Assembly (NCBI GenBank): GCA_942491975.1
Contig: CALOCY010000004.1
Coordinates: 868,001 to 932,000, forward strand
Length of the DNA: 64,000 bases
Reading direction: 5' to 3'
Source of the DNA: CALOCY01 sp942491975
Lineage (GTDB): Bacteria > Bacteroidota > Bacteroidia > Bacteroidales > Prolixibacteraceae
Positions 1-9,072 of the stretch are shown here, one piece after another (position 1 is the first letter of the stretch; every line of letters begins with the position of its first letter). The notes under the pieces were generated by a model. That model had not been told where the DNA came from, did no database searches, and worked only from the letters and a program-made list of their open reading frames with translations. A program made the translations under genes and the position numbers.

Positions 1-1
1 G

Positions 2-886
2 GTTTACATGAAACGGCCCTGGTTCTCATCGGGTGTGGACGAAAAGTTGGCAGTGGTACTGCGTGAAGCGGCACCTCAAATGGCCATTGCCATGTTTGGA
101 AACAGTTATGCCGAAGGCATTACGCAGTGGGGCATCGACCCCATCCGGGTATCGACCAAACCGGATACCACCGGGCCCCTGCCCCAACATTTTCGGTACA
201 ACCCGCATGTGGAAAGTGGCTTGTCATACCCGGGCAGAGAGCAGTTAAAGGTAAGGGTAGTGGCTTTCCCGGTAGAATTTGACGAGAGCAGGGGATTGTG
301 GTTTTGCGATATAAGTATTGATGCCGGGCAAATGTATTTCCCGTTTGTTAAACTGGCACTAGCACGTTATCAACAACATGCTGTCCGTAAGGACGATACA
401 GATGTGTGCCTCTCTCCGGTCATCATGTCCGATTTTATGCAACTGGTACCGCCCCGGAAGGCGATTGTGGAGTTTAAAACACAAAAGAAAAACTCGAAAT
501 TCACCGTTACGGTTGAAGGTGTCATTGATAAAGGTCAGCGCAGTAGCAGGGGGGCAAAGAACTATGTGGATATCTCCATTCATGATTCGCTGTTGGCGCA
601 GCCGATACAAGGCTATATGGACGACGGTACATCGGAAAGGAAATTAGAAAAGCACCTTGTCCGCATTGATATTACCGATAAAGTCATTAATAACAACTAT
701 TTCAAAATTACCCATGAGTTTGACTTGCCGTCGAAGTACAACAACGAAACCTTTGAGGTAATTGTAGAGGAGTTTGAACTGCCGGGTACAGGTTACATAA
801 GGCATCGTGGCGACACCGCCCGTGATGAGCTGAAACGACCGGTATTTACCGATGTGTTTAAGATTAATGAGAAGAAAAAGAAGTGA
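2..886 (+). CDS. C-terminal part of an unrecognised large protein
   Basis: The reading frame is open to the left edge of the window (codons for V-Y precede the first ATG at base 8), so this is probably the C-terminal 290 or so residues of a longer protein. I do not recognise a family. The segment starts with RPWFSSGVDEKLAVVL, has no signal peptide or membrane segment, and ends in a lysine-rich tail (NEKKKK). It lies outside the cassette array and on the opposite strand to the cassette genes, so it is likely resident chromosome. The 203 bases between it and the broken intron (887-1089) hold no gene I can support. Confidence 0.6.
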   Translation, partial: VYMKRPWFSSGVDEKLAVVLREAAPQMAIAMFGNSYAEGITQWGIDPIRVSTKPDTTGPLPQHFRYNPHVESGLSYPGREQLKVRVVAFPVEFDESRGLWFCDISIDAGQMYFPFVKLALARYQQHAVRKDDTDVCLSPVIMSDFMQLVPPRKAIVEFKTQKKNSKFTVTVEGVIDKGQRSSRGAKNYVDISIHDSLLAQPIQGYMDDGTSERKLEKHLVRIDITDKVINNNYFKITHEFDLPSKYNNETFEVIVEEFELPGTGYIRHRGDTARDELKRPVFTDVFKINEKKKK

Positions 887-1089
887 AGTAGCGCAGGAGT
901 CGAGAATTGAAGAAAAACGTAGCAAGACATAAGATGTGAAAACCAAGAGACAGAACACATAACTAGTGCCAGTCTTCGGAATGGTACCCAAAAGTTTAGC
1001 AACTTTGCCTCCGATCTTTTGGGATTGCGTGGTTTTAATTTTTCGCAAACCTGCCTTTCGGCAGACAGGGACGCCAAGGTAAGTCTACA

Positions 1090-1395
1090 ATTGCATATGG
1101 CATCATTGGAAGAAACCTGAGCGGAAACGGAAAAACCTGATCCGTTTGGGCGTTGAACAGGGACAGGCTTATGCATGGAGCCGTTCGCGGATGGGCGGTT
1201 GGGCAATTGCCCAAAGCCCGATTTTGGGTACTACCATTACGATTAAAAGGTTGAAGAAACGGGGTTACGTATCTCTACTTGAAATTTACCGAAAGATTTC
1301 CCCACAACTTAATGAACCGCTGTATACGAGACCCGTACGTACAGTGGTGTGAGAGGCGCACCGTGGGCTTTACGGCTCACGGCCGTCTACTCGAT
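1090..1395 (+). mobile_element. 3' fragment of a group IIC intron
   Basis: These 306 bases match the last 306 bases of the full introns at 5081-7006 and 9903-11828. They carry the last codons of the reverse transcriptase (from HWKKPERKRKN to RTVV), domain V, domain VI and the intron 3' end CTCGAT. At the one place checked where the two full copies differ in this stretch, the fragment agrees with the second copy (CATCATTGG). The 3' junction is still correct: the next bases, TACCACAC, are the core of the adjoining cassette. The 5' part and the 5' exon are lost, so the far end of the array was cut off by a deletion or rearrangement here. Confidence 0.93.
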
Positions 1396-1404
1396 TACCA
1401 CACG

Positions 1405-2082
1405 TTATTTGTTCATTTGTCTTAATTCCATAATCTTTTTTTCTGTAATCAATCTGAAAGAAAATTTATATCCTTCATATACAGCTATTCCATAAAATAC
1501 TAAGTCGATTATACTAAAGGTTTCACCCATTACAGCTGGCAAATAGGAGTAATCAAATCTAAATAGCGTTTCCATGTATCCTAATCCTTCAGCATTAGCT
1601 ATAAATCCAATTATACTCAAAAAATTTCCAAGCAAAACACTAAACAATGAAATTCCAGCACCCCAAAATCCAAAAATCGAATCAATCCCATTACCAAATT
1701 TTCGAATTGTCAATCCAACTCCTGCACCAATAGCAATTGCCATATATCCAATTTGAAATTCTGTTGCAACTGTAATGACTCCCCATAAAATCGCACCTAG
1801 AATCCCGACAATTAAACCTGATATAAGTCCTGGGATAAGTCTTTGTTCCATTCTTAATCGTTCAACAATTTCAGGAGATAGTTTTTGTTTTATCTCTGTG
1901 GTTTGTAAACCTTCCTTGTCATCGAGTGGAACTTCTTTAACTGTTTCATCGCGTTTGAAATCGGGGCATTCGTCTTGAAATGTGGCCTTCTCTCCAGTTA
2001 GGTTACAAATCAAACCTTGTTTCATGTCCATTTTTCGATTTAGACATTTTTTGCAAAACACTAATTGCTCTTCTCTTGTCAT
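1405..2082 (-). CDS. Zinc-ribbon-like membrane protein, unknown function
   Basis: This 225-residue protein starts with a cysteine cluster (FCKKCLNR, then ICNLTG and ECPDF) that resembles a small zinc ribbon. A charged linker follows, then about four hydrophobic segments between residues 85 and 205 (for example LIPGLISGLIVGILGAILWG). It is the only gene of the last cassette, bounded by the cores TTACCACAC at 1396 and GTGTGGTAAC at 2139-2148. The stop codon lies 9 bases from the core. Function is unknown; proteins of this layout are common as hypothetical membrane proteins in Bacteroidota. Confidence 0.8.
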   Translation of the reverse strand: MTREEQLVFCKKCLNRKMDMKQGLICNLTGEKATFQDECPDFKRDETVKEVPLDDKEGLQTTEIKQKLSPEIVERLRMEQRLIPGLISGLIVGILGAILWGVITVATEFQIGYMAIAIGAGVGLTIRKFGNGIDSIFGFWGAGISLFSVLLGNFLSIIGFIANAEGLGYMETLFRFDYSYLPAVMGETFSIIDLVFYGIAVYEGYKFSFRLITEKKIMELRQMNK

Positions 2083-2138
2083 TGCTTATTAATATATTTT
2101 GTTAGTAATTATTATGTACAATGTATCTGTTTTTTAAT

Positions 2139-2332
2139 GTGTGGTAACGACCGATATAAAAAATAGTACGGATTTGATGACTTTTCATGAATCGGTTTGC
2201 TCATAGCTAATTAATTTTGAATACTAATCTAGCAAAAATTTCTCTATGAGAAATTAATTTGCGGTAAATCCAAGTACAAAAGAACTTTCAGGCTGAACTT
2301 GACCCGTATTTTTTTTATATTTTGTTAACTGC
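2139..2332. repeat. attC-like site S1
   Basis: The site runs from the core GTGTGGTAAC (2139-2148), which complements the core at 1396, to GTTAACTGC (2324-2332), which complements 2881-2889. About 175 bases lie between. The arms next to the cores pair imperfectly: AACGACCGATATAAAAAATA on the left against the complement of ATTTTTTTTATATTTTGTT on the right. It separates the zinc-ribbon and RDD cassettes. Confidence 0.75.
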
Positions 2333-2340
2333 TGGCTTTG

Positions 2341-2841
2341 TTAATTGTCTTTTGGAACAATCACAATCGAACCACTAGCAAAATCATGAATTGCTCGTTT
2401 GTTTTGATTAAAAGAAATTGAAATCAATGAAATCCATCCTAGAAGTCCTTTTGTTAAAAATCGAAAAAATGCGCCATGAAAAAGAATTTTTCTTTCAGGG
2501 TCTTTAATTCTGCGAACACGAATATTCATAATTAATTGTCCGAGAGTACACCCGAATGATATAAAAATCGGTTCGTATAAAAGAATTAAAAATCCGAATA
2601 TGATTCCTCTTATATAATCTGGAACATATTCAAATCGATCAAAAAGGGCTGCAATCCCAAATGTTGCAAGAATAATTAGCATAAAGTCCAATAGTGTCGA
2701 AATGTACCTTGTTTTGATCGTTGGTAATTCATAGACTAAAGAATGATCGATATTTTCCTTTAATTCTTCAATATCCCCTAAATCCATAAATACTGGATCT
2801 GAATCTTGGTCTGTGTTTGTTTTTTCGTGGCTGTCTGTCAT
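2341..2841 (-). CDS. RDD family membrane protein
   Basis: The 166-residue protein starting MTDSHEKTNT has the RDD-family layout. An R-Y-I-S-T-L-L-D-F segment opens the first membrane helix, then come a second hydrophobic helix, the loop GCTLGQLIMNIRVRRI, and a final segment ending AIHDFASGSIVIV. The family is a set of small integral membrane proteins of mostly unknown role. An upstream ATG at 2916 would add 25 residues, but that stretch is encoded by the neighbouring attC-like site, so I chose the ATG at 2841. It is the only gene of its cassette; the stop is 8 bases from the core. Confidence 0.85.
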   Translation of the reverse strand: MTDSHEKTNTDQDSDPVFMDLGDIEELKENIDHSLVYELPTIKTRYISTLLDFMLIILATFGIAALFDRFEYVPDYIRGIIFGFLILLYEPIFISFGCTLGQLIMNIRVRRIKDPERKILFHGAFFRFLTKGLLGWISLISISFNQNKRAIHDFASGSIVIVPKDN

Positions 2842-2880
2842 GGTTAAGTATTTAAGTTTATTTGATGCAGTTTTGAGCTT

Positions 2881-3088
2881 GCAGTTAACGGTGCGGAGTG
2901 TATGCACAGTGAACACGGTTCCGATTAAATATACGAAGTATTTTTAAATCGGAAGTAAAGTGTGAGGTGTGTATCAAAAAAAGTTTTGTTGTTCATTGTG
3001 TATGACACTCGTGTTATGCTTCTGTACGGCGCAGCGAGACAGCGCAAGCCACCACTAACTTTTTTTGAGCTCCGCACGTGTTATGCGT
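2881..3088. repeat. attC-like site S2, shared 190-base type
   Basis: The site runs from core GCAGTTAAC (2881-2889) to core GTTATGCG (3080-3087). The interior is a copy of a roughly 190-base sequence found at seven boundaries in this array. Inside it GAGTGTATGCACAGTGAAC pairs with GTTCATTGTGTATGACACTC with one bulged base, and GGTGCGGAG near the left core pairs with CTCCGCAC near the right one. Confidence 0.85.
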
Positions 3089-3101
3089 TGCTATTTTGTT
3101 A

Positions 3102-3869
3102 TTAATCTGTTTGTAGTATCTGGTTTTTATATGGTTTTCCACAAATATTTATTTTTCCAATATGTCCTCTTTTATGATGTTGGTTACATCGATGGCATTT
3201 AATGATTTCATCATAGCAGTCTGAAAACAAACCTGTTTTGATTACCCATGGAGACAAGTCTGGTCTGAAATAACAATACACTTTCTCATTTCTTCCGGTA
3301 CAATGATTATTTTCACAAGTGCAGAATCCTTCTCTTGCAATATTTTCGCGATGAACCCAATATCCTCCGTTTAATAAAATTATGTCGTTAGTAATAAATT
3401 GAATATTTTCTTTTTCACTGAATGGTCTAATTGATTCCAATAAATCATCGAATGAAATTTTTTCTTGTTCCAATGCATCTACTAGGTACAAGAATACTTT
3501 ATCCTTTTTTTTGTCTTGTGACATTTTATTAGATATCTGTCTTGCCTCATTTGATTTGGAAATCAAATTTTCTAGAATTAGAGAATGACCAGGATTAAAT
3601 TTGGGAATTTTATTTGATTTTTGTTGATTGCAATTGGCATGTGCAGGTAACCAATTTTCAAAATCGTTTATATTAAAATCGTTATCACTAATCCCATATT
3701 CTTTAAAAATTTCAGCCCTTTTTTCGTCATCTTCTAAAAGCGACTCAGGGAAGAAGTGGTCAACTGTTACATTTTTGTAACGCATTGGTTCTCCACACAA
3801 ACCACATCTCTCTTCATGACATTTCCAGATTGCGTATCTTTCAAAAAGGTTAAATTTCTTTTTATTCAT
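3102..3869 (-). CDS. HNH endonuclease
   Basis: The 255-residue protein has a recognisable HNH nuclease core. A zinc-binding pair CGLC (residues 22-25) is followed by VDHFFPESL (Asp37-His38), then by LPAHANCNQQKSNK (residues 74-87), where the second metal and zinc ligands are expected. The C-terminal third is rich in Cys and His (GFCTCENNHCTGR, CHRCNQHHKRGH) and may hold another zinc site. It shares a cassette with the PIN-domain gene upstream, 28 bases away, so the two are probably co-transcribed. A role in defence or DNA processing is plausible but inferred. Confidence 0.85.
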   Translation of the reverse strand: MNKKKFNLFERYAIWKCHEERCGLCGEPMRYKNVTVDHFFPESLLEDDEKRAEIFKEYGISDNDFNINDFENWLPAHANCNQQKSNKIPKFNPGHSLILENLISKSNEARQISNKMSQDKKKDKVFLYLVDALEQEKISFDDLLESIRPFSEKENIQFITNDIILLNGGYWVHRENIAREGFCTCENNHCTGRNEKVYCYFRPDLSPWVIKTGLFSDCYDEIIKCHRCNQHHKRGHIGKINICGKPYKNQILQTD

Positions 3870-3897
3870 TTTGTGACGTTTCGCTTTTAAAACAGTT

Positions 3898-4941
3898 TTA
3901 GGTTACGTTCCAGTCAGGTATAAAATCAACCAATTCTTGTTTTACAATTCTTTTTTGTTTCTGGTCAACAAGACCTTCGTGGATAAACAAAATGTAATTA
4001 TCATATATTGGTCTGTTATGTGAATCAATATGACTTCTATCTGTTTCATAGTAATTTTTCCTTTGAGTATTTCTCAAATCAACGTTTTTTTCTGTTTTGT
4101 AAATAGCAGTTACTCTAACCTTAACACTTGTTACAATTTTTATTTTATTTTTTTCTTCAGGATATGTATAGTATTCATAAATCTGTAATTCACTAAAATC
4201 ACACTTCTCAATTTCCGGTATTTCATTATCGTTATGGTAATATTCACTCACGTAACTTGGGAGGCAATCTATTCCATTTAGTAATTCACTTTTTATCTTC
4301 TCTAAGCTAATAGATTCTAAAACTATCTCCTTGTTTAAAAAGTCTAATTGAAATCCAAACTGATTCATATAACTTGGGATACTTTCAAGAATCAATAAAT
4401 TAGTAACTTTTTGATTTTTCAATTTTTGAATGAAGTATTTATTACTCGTAAATATTTTGTCCTGTGTAATAAAAACAATGGTGTCTTTTAAGTTACTTTT
4501 TGCAAAATCAATCAAGGTCAAGAGAATTATAAAATCTCTTGTATTATCCTTTCTAGATTCTCTTTTATTGGAAATTGAAAATTCTATAATTTCTTCAGGA
4601 TTAATATATCCTAAAGCACAAGTACTGTGATGTAATTCCGACACTTGTTTTTTAAACTTCTTTCTCGCTTCTTGTTCCGTCTTAGTTAATTCTAATAATG
4701 GAATACTTGGCAAAAATGGATTTGTTTCAAAACTTAAATAAAGCTTCTCATAACTACTTATTAAAGGTGAAATTATTTCGTTGTCGAAATAGTCAAATAA
4801 TTCTTTTTCAACAACATCAATAATCATAAATTCATTTGGACCTTTTTCTTGTAGCTTTCGAATATTGACATAATCCATTTTCTCAGAATAATTAATTCCA
4901 AGTTGTCTATAAATATTCGTATCAAAAAAAATGTATTGCAT
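3898..4941 (-). CDS. PIN-domain protein, DUF4935-like
   Basis: The 347-residue protein starts MQYIFFDTNIYRQ, with the first PIN acidic residue at Asp7. A helix with conserved glutamates (DVVEKELFDYF) follows, then RDFIILLTLIDFAKS and the strand IVFITQDKIF, which places the later PIN acidic residues. PIN domains are Mg-dependent ribonucleases, often toxins. The C-terminal 130 residues are of unknown fold. It is the first gene of a two-gene cassette with the HNH gene, an arrangement with two nucleases and no obvious antitoxin. Confidence 0.75.
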   Translation of the reverse strand: MQYIFFDTNIYRQLGINYSEKMDYVNIRKLQEKGPNEFMIIDVVEKELFDYFDNEIISPLISSYEKLYLSFETNPFLPSIPLLELTKTEQEARKKFKKQVSELHHSTCALGYINPEEIIEFSISNKRESRKDNTRDFIILLTLIDFAKSNLKDTIVFITQDKIFTSNKYFIQKLKNQKVTNLLILESIPSYMNQFGFQLDFLNKEIVLESISLEKIKSELLNGIDCLPSYVSEYYHNDNEIPEIEKCDFSELQIYEYYTYPEEKNKIKIVTSVKVRVTAIYKTEKNVDLRNTQRKNYYETDRSHIDSHNRPIYDNYILFIHEGLVDQKQKRIVKQELVDFIPDWNVT

Positions 4942-4957
4942 CCTTTATTTTATAGTT

Positions 4958-5080
4958 ACGCATAACGGTGCGGAGTGTATCAAAAAAAGTTTTGTTGTTC
5001 ATTGTGTATGACACTCGTGTTATGCTTCTGTACGGCGCAGCGAGACAGCGCAAGCCACCACTAACTTTTTTTGAGCGTGT
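4958..5080. repeat. attC-like site S3, internally deleted and split by an intron
   Basis: Core ACGCATAAC (4958-4966) starts a copy of the shared site in which about 75 bases are missing. The left part jumps from GGAGTGTAT directly to CAAAAAAAG, as expected for a deletion between two GTGTAT repeats of the full site. The right core is split by the intron: GT at 5079-5080, then TGTGCCG from 7007. Confidence 0.85.
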
Positions 5081-7006
5081 GTGTGCCCAGCATGAGCATG
5101 TGCGCACACTATTTGAAAGCTCTGAATAAATTCGTAAAATACAAATTTTCAGGCGGAATAAATAGCTGTGTGCAATAAATAATTCCAGAGGGTTTAAGTC
5201 CCTTACGGGCAGGGGTAACGCCTTGAACCGTTAGCAAGCCGCAAGGTGGTTTGGGGCGACCCAAGCACTGAAGGAAGCGAGACTGCAAAACCCGGTACTG
5301 ACGAACAGGAACCTGATATGAGGCTATTAGGTTGGATAAGGCAGCACATCATGCCAACGTCCGAAACCTCTTTTTAAGGGGATAACCAAAATAGTAGATC
5401 AGGCAGCGATTGGGTGAAGGAATATGCTCTTACCTGGGGAGATCTCATCGACCACGAGATGGCAATGGTGAGAAGTCAGCAGAGGCCATATTAGCTATTG
5501 GCAACGAGCCACTGAACAAGTGGAAGTCTCACAAGCTAGTGAAGGGCTGAACGTTAAGTTGTCCCAAATGCAGTAAGGAAGCTTTCTATTGATGGAATCT
5601 AGCCTTGCTTTAGGCGGGACAGGGAAAGTAGAAAGAGTAACCTGAAATGATTGAGCAAATCCTTACACGGAAGAACCTGTTACGAGCAATGTACAAAGTC
5701 CAAAAGAACTGTGGTTCGGCCGGGGTTGACCGTATGCCCGTAACTAAACTATCAGCACTTCTTTTAATTGATAAAGAGGAGTTGACGGGGAAAGTCCGAT
5801 CAGGTAAGTATTTGCCACAACCCATTTTAGGTGTAGAGATTGAGAAAGGAAACGGGAAGATGCGATTATTGGGCATTCCGACCGTAACGGACCGTTTGCT
5901 TCAACAAGCGGTGTTGCAGGTTATCACTGCACGTTTCGAGTTTGAGTTTTCAAACAATAGTTTCGGTTTCCGTCCAAGCAAGAGCTTGCACGGGGCGGTA
6001 ATGAAAGCACAGGGCTACATCAACGAAGGTTTTCAACATATCGTAGATATTGACCTGAAAACCTTTTTCGACGAAGTAGACCACTGTTACTTGTTACAAT
6101 TGCTTTACCGCAAGATCAAATGCCGTGAAACCTTACGCTTAATCCGTAAATGGCTACGTTCCCCGATTCAAATTAACGGGAAACTGGTCAAGCGCAGGAA
6201 AGGTGTCCCACAAGGTAGCCCGCTAAGTCCACTCTTATCCAATATCATGTTACATGAGCTGGACAGGGAACTGGAAAGGCAAGGTTTGCCGTTTGTCCGC
6301 TATGCCGATGATTTTAGTATTTACACCAAAACAAAGGCAACGGCCCGGGAAGTTGGCAACAACACTTTCAAGTTTCTTAAACGGAAGCTAAAGTTGTCGA
6401 TCAACCGGGAGAAAAGCGGCATCCGCAGGCCAGTACATTTCACAGTTTTAGGGTTCGGCTTTGTGCCTACTTATGTGAAGGGTGAAAAGGGCAAATATCA
6501 ACTGGTAGTATCCGAAAAGAGTTGGAAGAAGCTAAAGCAAAAGTTGAAAACCCTTACCCGCAAAACCACACCGATGAGTTTCGATGAACGTATCGAAAAA
6601 CTCAATGAGGTACAACGAGGCTGGGTGAACGCTTTCCGTATGGCCAGTATTCAGGGTAAACTCAACGAACTGGATGGATGGTTGCGAAACAGGCTTCGTT
6701 ATTGCATATGGCATCAGTGGAAGAAACCTGAGCGGAAACGGAAAAACCTGATCCGTTTGGGCGTTGAACAGGGACAGGCTTATGCATGGAGCCGTTCGCG
6801 GATGGGCGGTTGGGCAATTGCCCAAAGCCCGATTTTGGGTACTACCATTACGATTAAAAGGTTGAAGAAACGGGGTTACGTATCTCTACTTGAAATTTAC
6901 CGAAAGATTTCCCCACAACTTAATGAACCGCTGTATACGAGACCCGTACGTACAGTGGTGTGAGAGGCGCACCGTGGGCTTTACGGCTCACGGCCGTCTA
7001 CTCGAT
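5081..7006 (+). mobile_element. Group IIC (attC-type) intron, copy 1
   Basis: The 1926-base intron starts with the conserved 5' end GTGTGCCCAG and ends with CTCGAT. About 565 bases of ribozyme RNA (domains I to IV) precede the reverse transcriptase gene. Domain V (ACCGCTGTATACGAGA pairing with CCCGTACGTACAGTGGT) overlaps the end of the gene, and domain VI follows. The intron splits a cassette core exactly as GT|T and lies on the strand opposite to the cassette genes, the behaviour known for group IIC introns that use attC hairpins. A second copy at 9903-11828 has the same length. Confidence 0.93.
5647..6963 (+). CDS. Group II intron reverse transcriptase/maturase
   Basis: The 438-residue intron-encoded protein has reverse-transcriptase motifs in order: the RT-2/3 region (FGFRPSKSLHGAV, VDIDLKTFFDEVDH), GVPQGSPLSPLLSN at 186-199 and the catalytic YADD at 219-222. 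The C-terminal part is of maturase (GIIM) type. No HNH endonuclease domain follows, as is usual for class IIC. It supports intron splicing and reverse splicing into DNA. The last codons run through domain V, so the stop codon lies in that RNA hairpin. It differs from copy 2 at three residues that I could see (Tyr148/His, Val181/Ala and a Gln/His near 356). Confidence 0.96.
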   Translation: MIEQILTRKNLLRAMYKVQKNCGSAGVDRMPVTKLSALLLIDKEELTGKVRSGKYLPQPILGVEIEKGNGKMRLLGIPTVTDRLLQQAVLQVITARFEFEFSNNSFGFRPSKSLHGAVMKAQGYINEGFQHIVDIDLKTFFDEVDHCYLLQLLYRKIKCRETLRLIRKWLRSPIQINGKLVKRRKGVPQGSPLSPLLSNIMLHELDRELERQGLPFVRYADDFSIYTKTKATAREVGNNTFKFLKRKLKLSINREKSGIRRPVHFTVLGFGFVPTYVKGEKGKYQLVVSEKSWKKLKQKLKTLTRKTTPMSFDERIEKLNEVQRGWVNAFRMASIQGKLNELDGWLRNRLRYCIWHQWKKPERKRKNLIRLGVEQGQAYAWSRSRMGGWAIAQSPILGTTITIKRLKKRGYVSLLEIYRKISPQLNEPLYTRPVRTVV

Positions 7007-7020
7007 TGTGCCGTCGTACT

Positions 7021-7386
7021 TTATTCTCCATTGTTTATTTCTTCCATTTCTTCATGTGTTACTCCGTATGGAAATCCTCCGCTTGTATATCCCAAAATCA
7101 TTGCGAAATACTCATCACTATCAAATACACGCTGGTTACTTAATTCGTCCTCTCGTTTTTTCTTAAATGAAAGTCTTTGTTGTCTCAGAGCTTCCATTGA
7201 ACTAATCAACTGTTTTTCGTATTCTTCAGATATGTCAACTCCAATCATTCTTAATTCTTTAACCGCACAAAATTTGTCAACAGAATACTTTTTAGAATAT
7301 CCTTTAACAAGATTATTTCCTGAATATGATTTTATCCAGTTTTTGGCAGAACAAAGTCGTCTTTCTCTATTTGGAGTGTTTTTCAT
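7021..7386 (-). CDS. Hypothetical protein, 121 residues
   Basis: A small charged, probably cytoplasmic protein without signal peptide or membrane segment. It has an N-terminal basic stretch (RERRLCSAKNWIKSY), a central segment KELRMIGVDISEEYEKQL and a glutamine/lysine-rich helix (LRQQRLSFKKKREDEL). I do not recognise the family. It is the distal gene of a two-gene cassette with the lipoprotein upstream (16 bases apart). Its stop lies about 14 bases from the core that was split by intron copy 1. Confidence 0.6.
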   Translation of the reverse strand: MKNTPNRERRLCSAKNWIKSYSGNNLVKGYSKKYSVDKFCAVKELRMIGVDISEEYEKQLISSMEALRQQRLSFKKKREDELSNQRVFDSDEYFAMILGYTSGGFPYGVTHEEMEEINNGE

Positions 7387-7402
7387 TTTTTAAGAGTCGA
7401 TA

Positions 7403-7819
7403 CTAATCCTTTCGGATATAATATGTGTCAATTGAATAGTTATCAGGTGTGACAATATTATTTAAAATTCGATTAAAGTCACCAGAAAAGGTCAATGTTT
7501 CAATTCTTTCCCTTGAGCTAGTAAATTTAATTGCTATTTCAATTTTGTTATTGGTTTCATCAATTTGAAGAATCCTATAGGTCATTTCTTTATCTCCTTG
7601 TACGTAAATTCCAGATTTATTATTGTCAATTTTCCCATAAAATAAAACGGTTCCATTTTCCATTTTTTCATACCCCTCATTCGCGCTTATCCAATATCCT
7701 TCCAATTTATCTGCTAATCCAGATTTTTCGGTAGTATCAGTTTTATTACTTTTTATTGAACAGTAAGAAAACATAATCATGCTTGCTATTATAAAAATGA
7801 AATTAATTTTTCTCATCAT
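7403..7819 (-). CDS. Predicted lipoprotein, 138 residues
   Basis: The start MMRKINFIFIIASMIMFSYCS is a lipoprotein signal with the lipobox cysteine at residue 20. The mature part is a small beta-rich domain (LEGYWISANEGYEKMENGTVLFYGKI) of a kind common in Bacteroidota lipoproteins. Function is unknown. It is the first gene of its cassette, whose upstream core is GCGGCACAAC at 7860-7869. Confidence 0.7.
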   Translation of the reverse strand: MMRKINFIFIIASMIMFSYCSIKSNKTDTTEKSGLADKLEGYWISANEGYEKMENGTVLFYGKIDNNKSGIYVQGDKEMTYRILQIDETNNKIEIAIKFTSSRERIETLTFSGDFNRILNNIVTPDNYSIDTYYIRKD

Positions 7820-7859
7820 TTATATTTTAGTTTCGTTTTTTGCAGAGTGTTTTTTGTAT

Positions 7860-8062
7860 GCGGCACAACGGTGCGGAGTGTATGCACAGTGAACACGGTT
7901 CCGATTAAATATACGAAGTATTTTTAAATCGGAAGTAAAGTGTGAGGTGTGTATCAAAAAAAGTTTTGTTGTTCATTGTGTATGACACTCGTGTTATGCT
8001 TCTGTACGGCGCAGCGAGACAGCGCAAGCCACCACTAACTTTTTTTGAGCATTGTTGCCACC
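7860..8062. repeat. attC-like site S4, shared 190-base type
   Basis: Left core GCGGCACAAC (7860-7869) complements GT plus TGTGCCG on either side of intron copy 1. Right core GTTGCCACC (8054-8062) complements 8864-8872. The 184 bases between are a near-identical copy of the shared site, ending TTTTTTTGAGCATT in place of the longer GAGCTCCGCACC end. Confidence 0.9.
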
Positions 8063-8064
8063 AG

Positions 8065-8814
8065 TTATTTATTTATATTATGTCTCCCAGAATTTAGAAA
8101 TCCAATAGATGGGAGTTGTTTTGTTTCATTAAATATTTGATAACCTTTTTTAAGGTCTGTCCATAATCCTATATTATCAGAATCCGATTTGTACTTATCA
8201 GTCAGTCGCTTATATTCATTGTCTGTAAGTTTTGAAGGGAAAATTGTCACGGGAATCTTTAACTGTCCGTTATTTTTAGCCTCAATACAAAATATATACA
8301 ATTCTTTTATCTGGTCATCTGTTATCGGTAAACACCCTATTGTTACACAAGCTCCATGAATAAAGATATCTCCACCAAGCTTATTTTTAACTCCTAAAAT
8401 CCTGTCTGATTTATTTGGGTAATTAATCCCTAAAGAAAGATAAAAATTACTGCAAGGATTAAATCGGTCAATGTGATAAAATCCTTCTGGTATTTGCAAA
8501 TCTCCTTGTTTTCTTTTTGGTCCCAATTTGCCCGAAGTTCGACAAATCTCATAAGTCTTAATTAAAGAATATTTTGTGTCAGAAGAGTTTTTTCCCCATA
8601 ACTCAATCTGTTTCTCGTTTTTAAATGCTCTCAAATATATTTTTAGCTCATCCCTATCAATCTGATTGTCTTTAAGGAGTGTTAACATGCTACTTTCTTT
8701 ATCCTTATATGCTTGTCGAACTCTCGAATATTTTAATTGACTTTCTTTGAATGAATCAGACTGAAATGAACAAAGAAAAAGTATCAATATAATCAATGTG
8801 AGTCTGCTTATCAT
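8065..8814 (-). CDS. YafK-like L,D-transpeptidase family protein
   Basis: The 249-residue exported protein has an N-terminal hydrophobic signal (LTLIILILFLCSFQS). It also has a YkuD-type catalytic motif, FIHGACVTIGCLPITDDQI, with His153 and catalytic Cys161. The preceding segments (RTSGKLGPKRKQGDLQIPEG, FYHIDRFNPCSNFYLSL) fit the YafK branch, which remodels or cleaves peptidoglycan cross-links and lipoprotein attachment in the periplasm. It is the only gene of its cassette, with the stop only 2 bases from the core. Confidence 0.88.
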   Translation of the reverse strand: MISRLTLIILILFLCSFQSDSFKESQLKYSRVRQAYKDKESSMLTLLKDNQIDRDELKIYLRAFKNEKQIELWGKNSSDTKYSLIKTYEICRTSGKLGPKRKQGDLQIPEGFYHIDRFNPCSNFYLSLGINYPNKSDRILGVKNKLGGDIFIHGACVTIGCLPITDDQIKELYIFCIEAKNNGQLKIPVTIFPSKLTDNEYKRLTDKYKSDSDNIGLWTDLKKGYQIFNETKQLPSIGFLNSGRHNINK

Positions 8815-8863
8815 GATTTCTTAATTCATTTGGTTATGTTTATGCTGTATCGCTCTTTTAATT

Positions 8864-9065
8864 GGTGGCAACGGTGCGGAGTGTATGCACAGTGAACACG
8901 GTTCCGATTAAATATACGAAGTATTTTTAAATCGGAAGTAAAGTGTGAGGTGTGTATCAAAAAAAGTTTTGTTGTTCATTGTGTATGACACTCGTGTTAT
9001 GCTTCTGTACGGCGCAGCGAAACAGCGCAAGCCACCACTAACTTTTTTTGAGCATGTTAGCAGTT
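8864..9065. repeat. attC-like site S5, shared 190-base type
   Basis: Left core GGTGGCAAC (8864-8872) complements 8054-8062. Right core GTTAGCAGTT (9056-9065) complements AACTGCTAAC at 9768-9777. The interior is the shared sequence, with one base change seen (CAGCGAAACAGCG where the others have CAGCGAGACAGCG). Confidence 0.9.
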
Positions 9066-9072
9066 GTAATTT

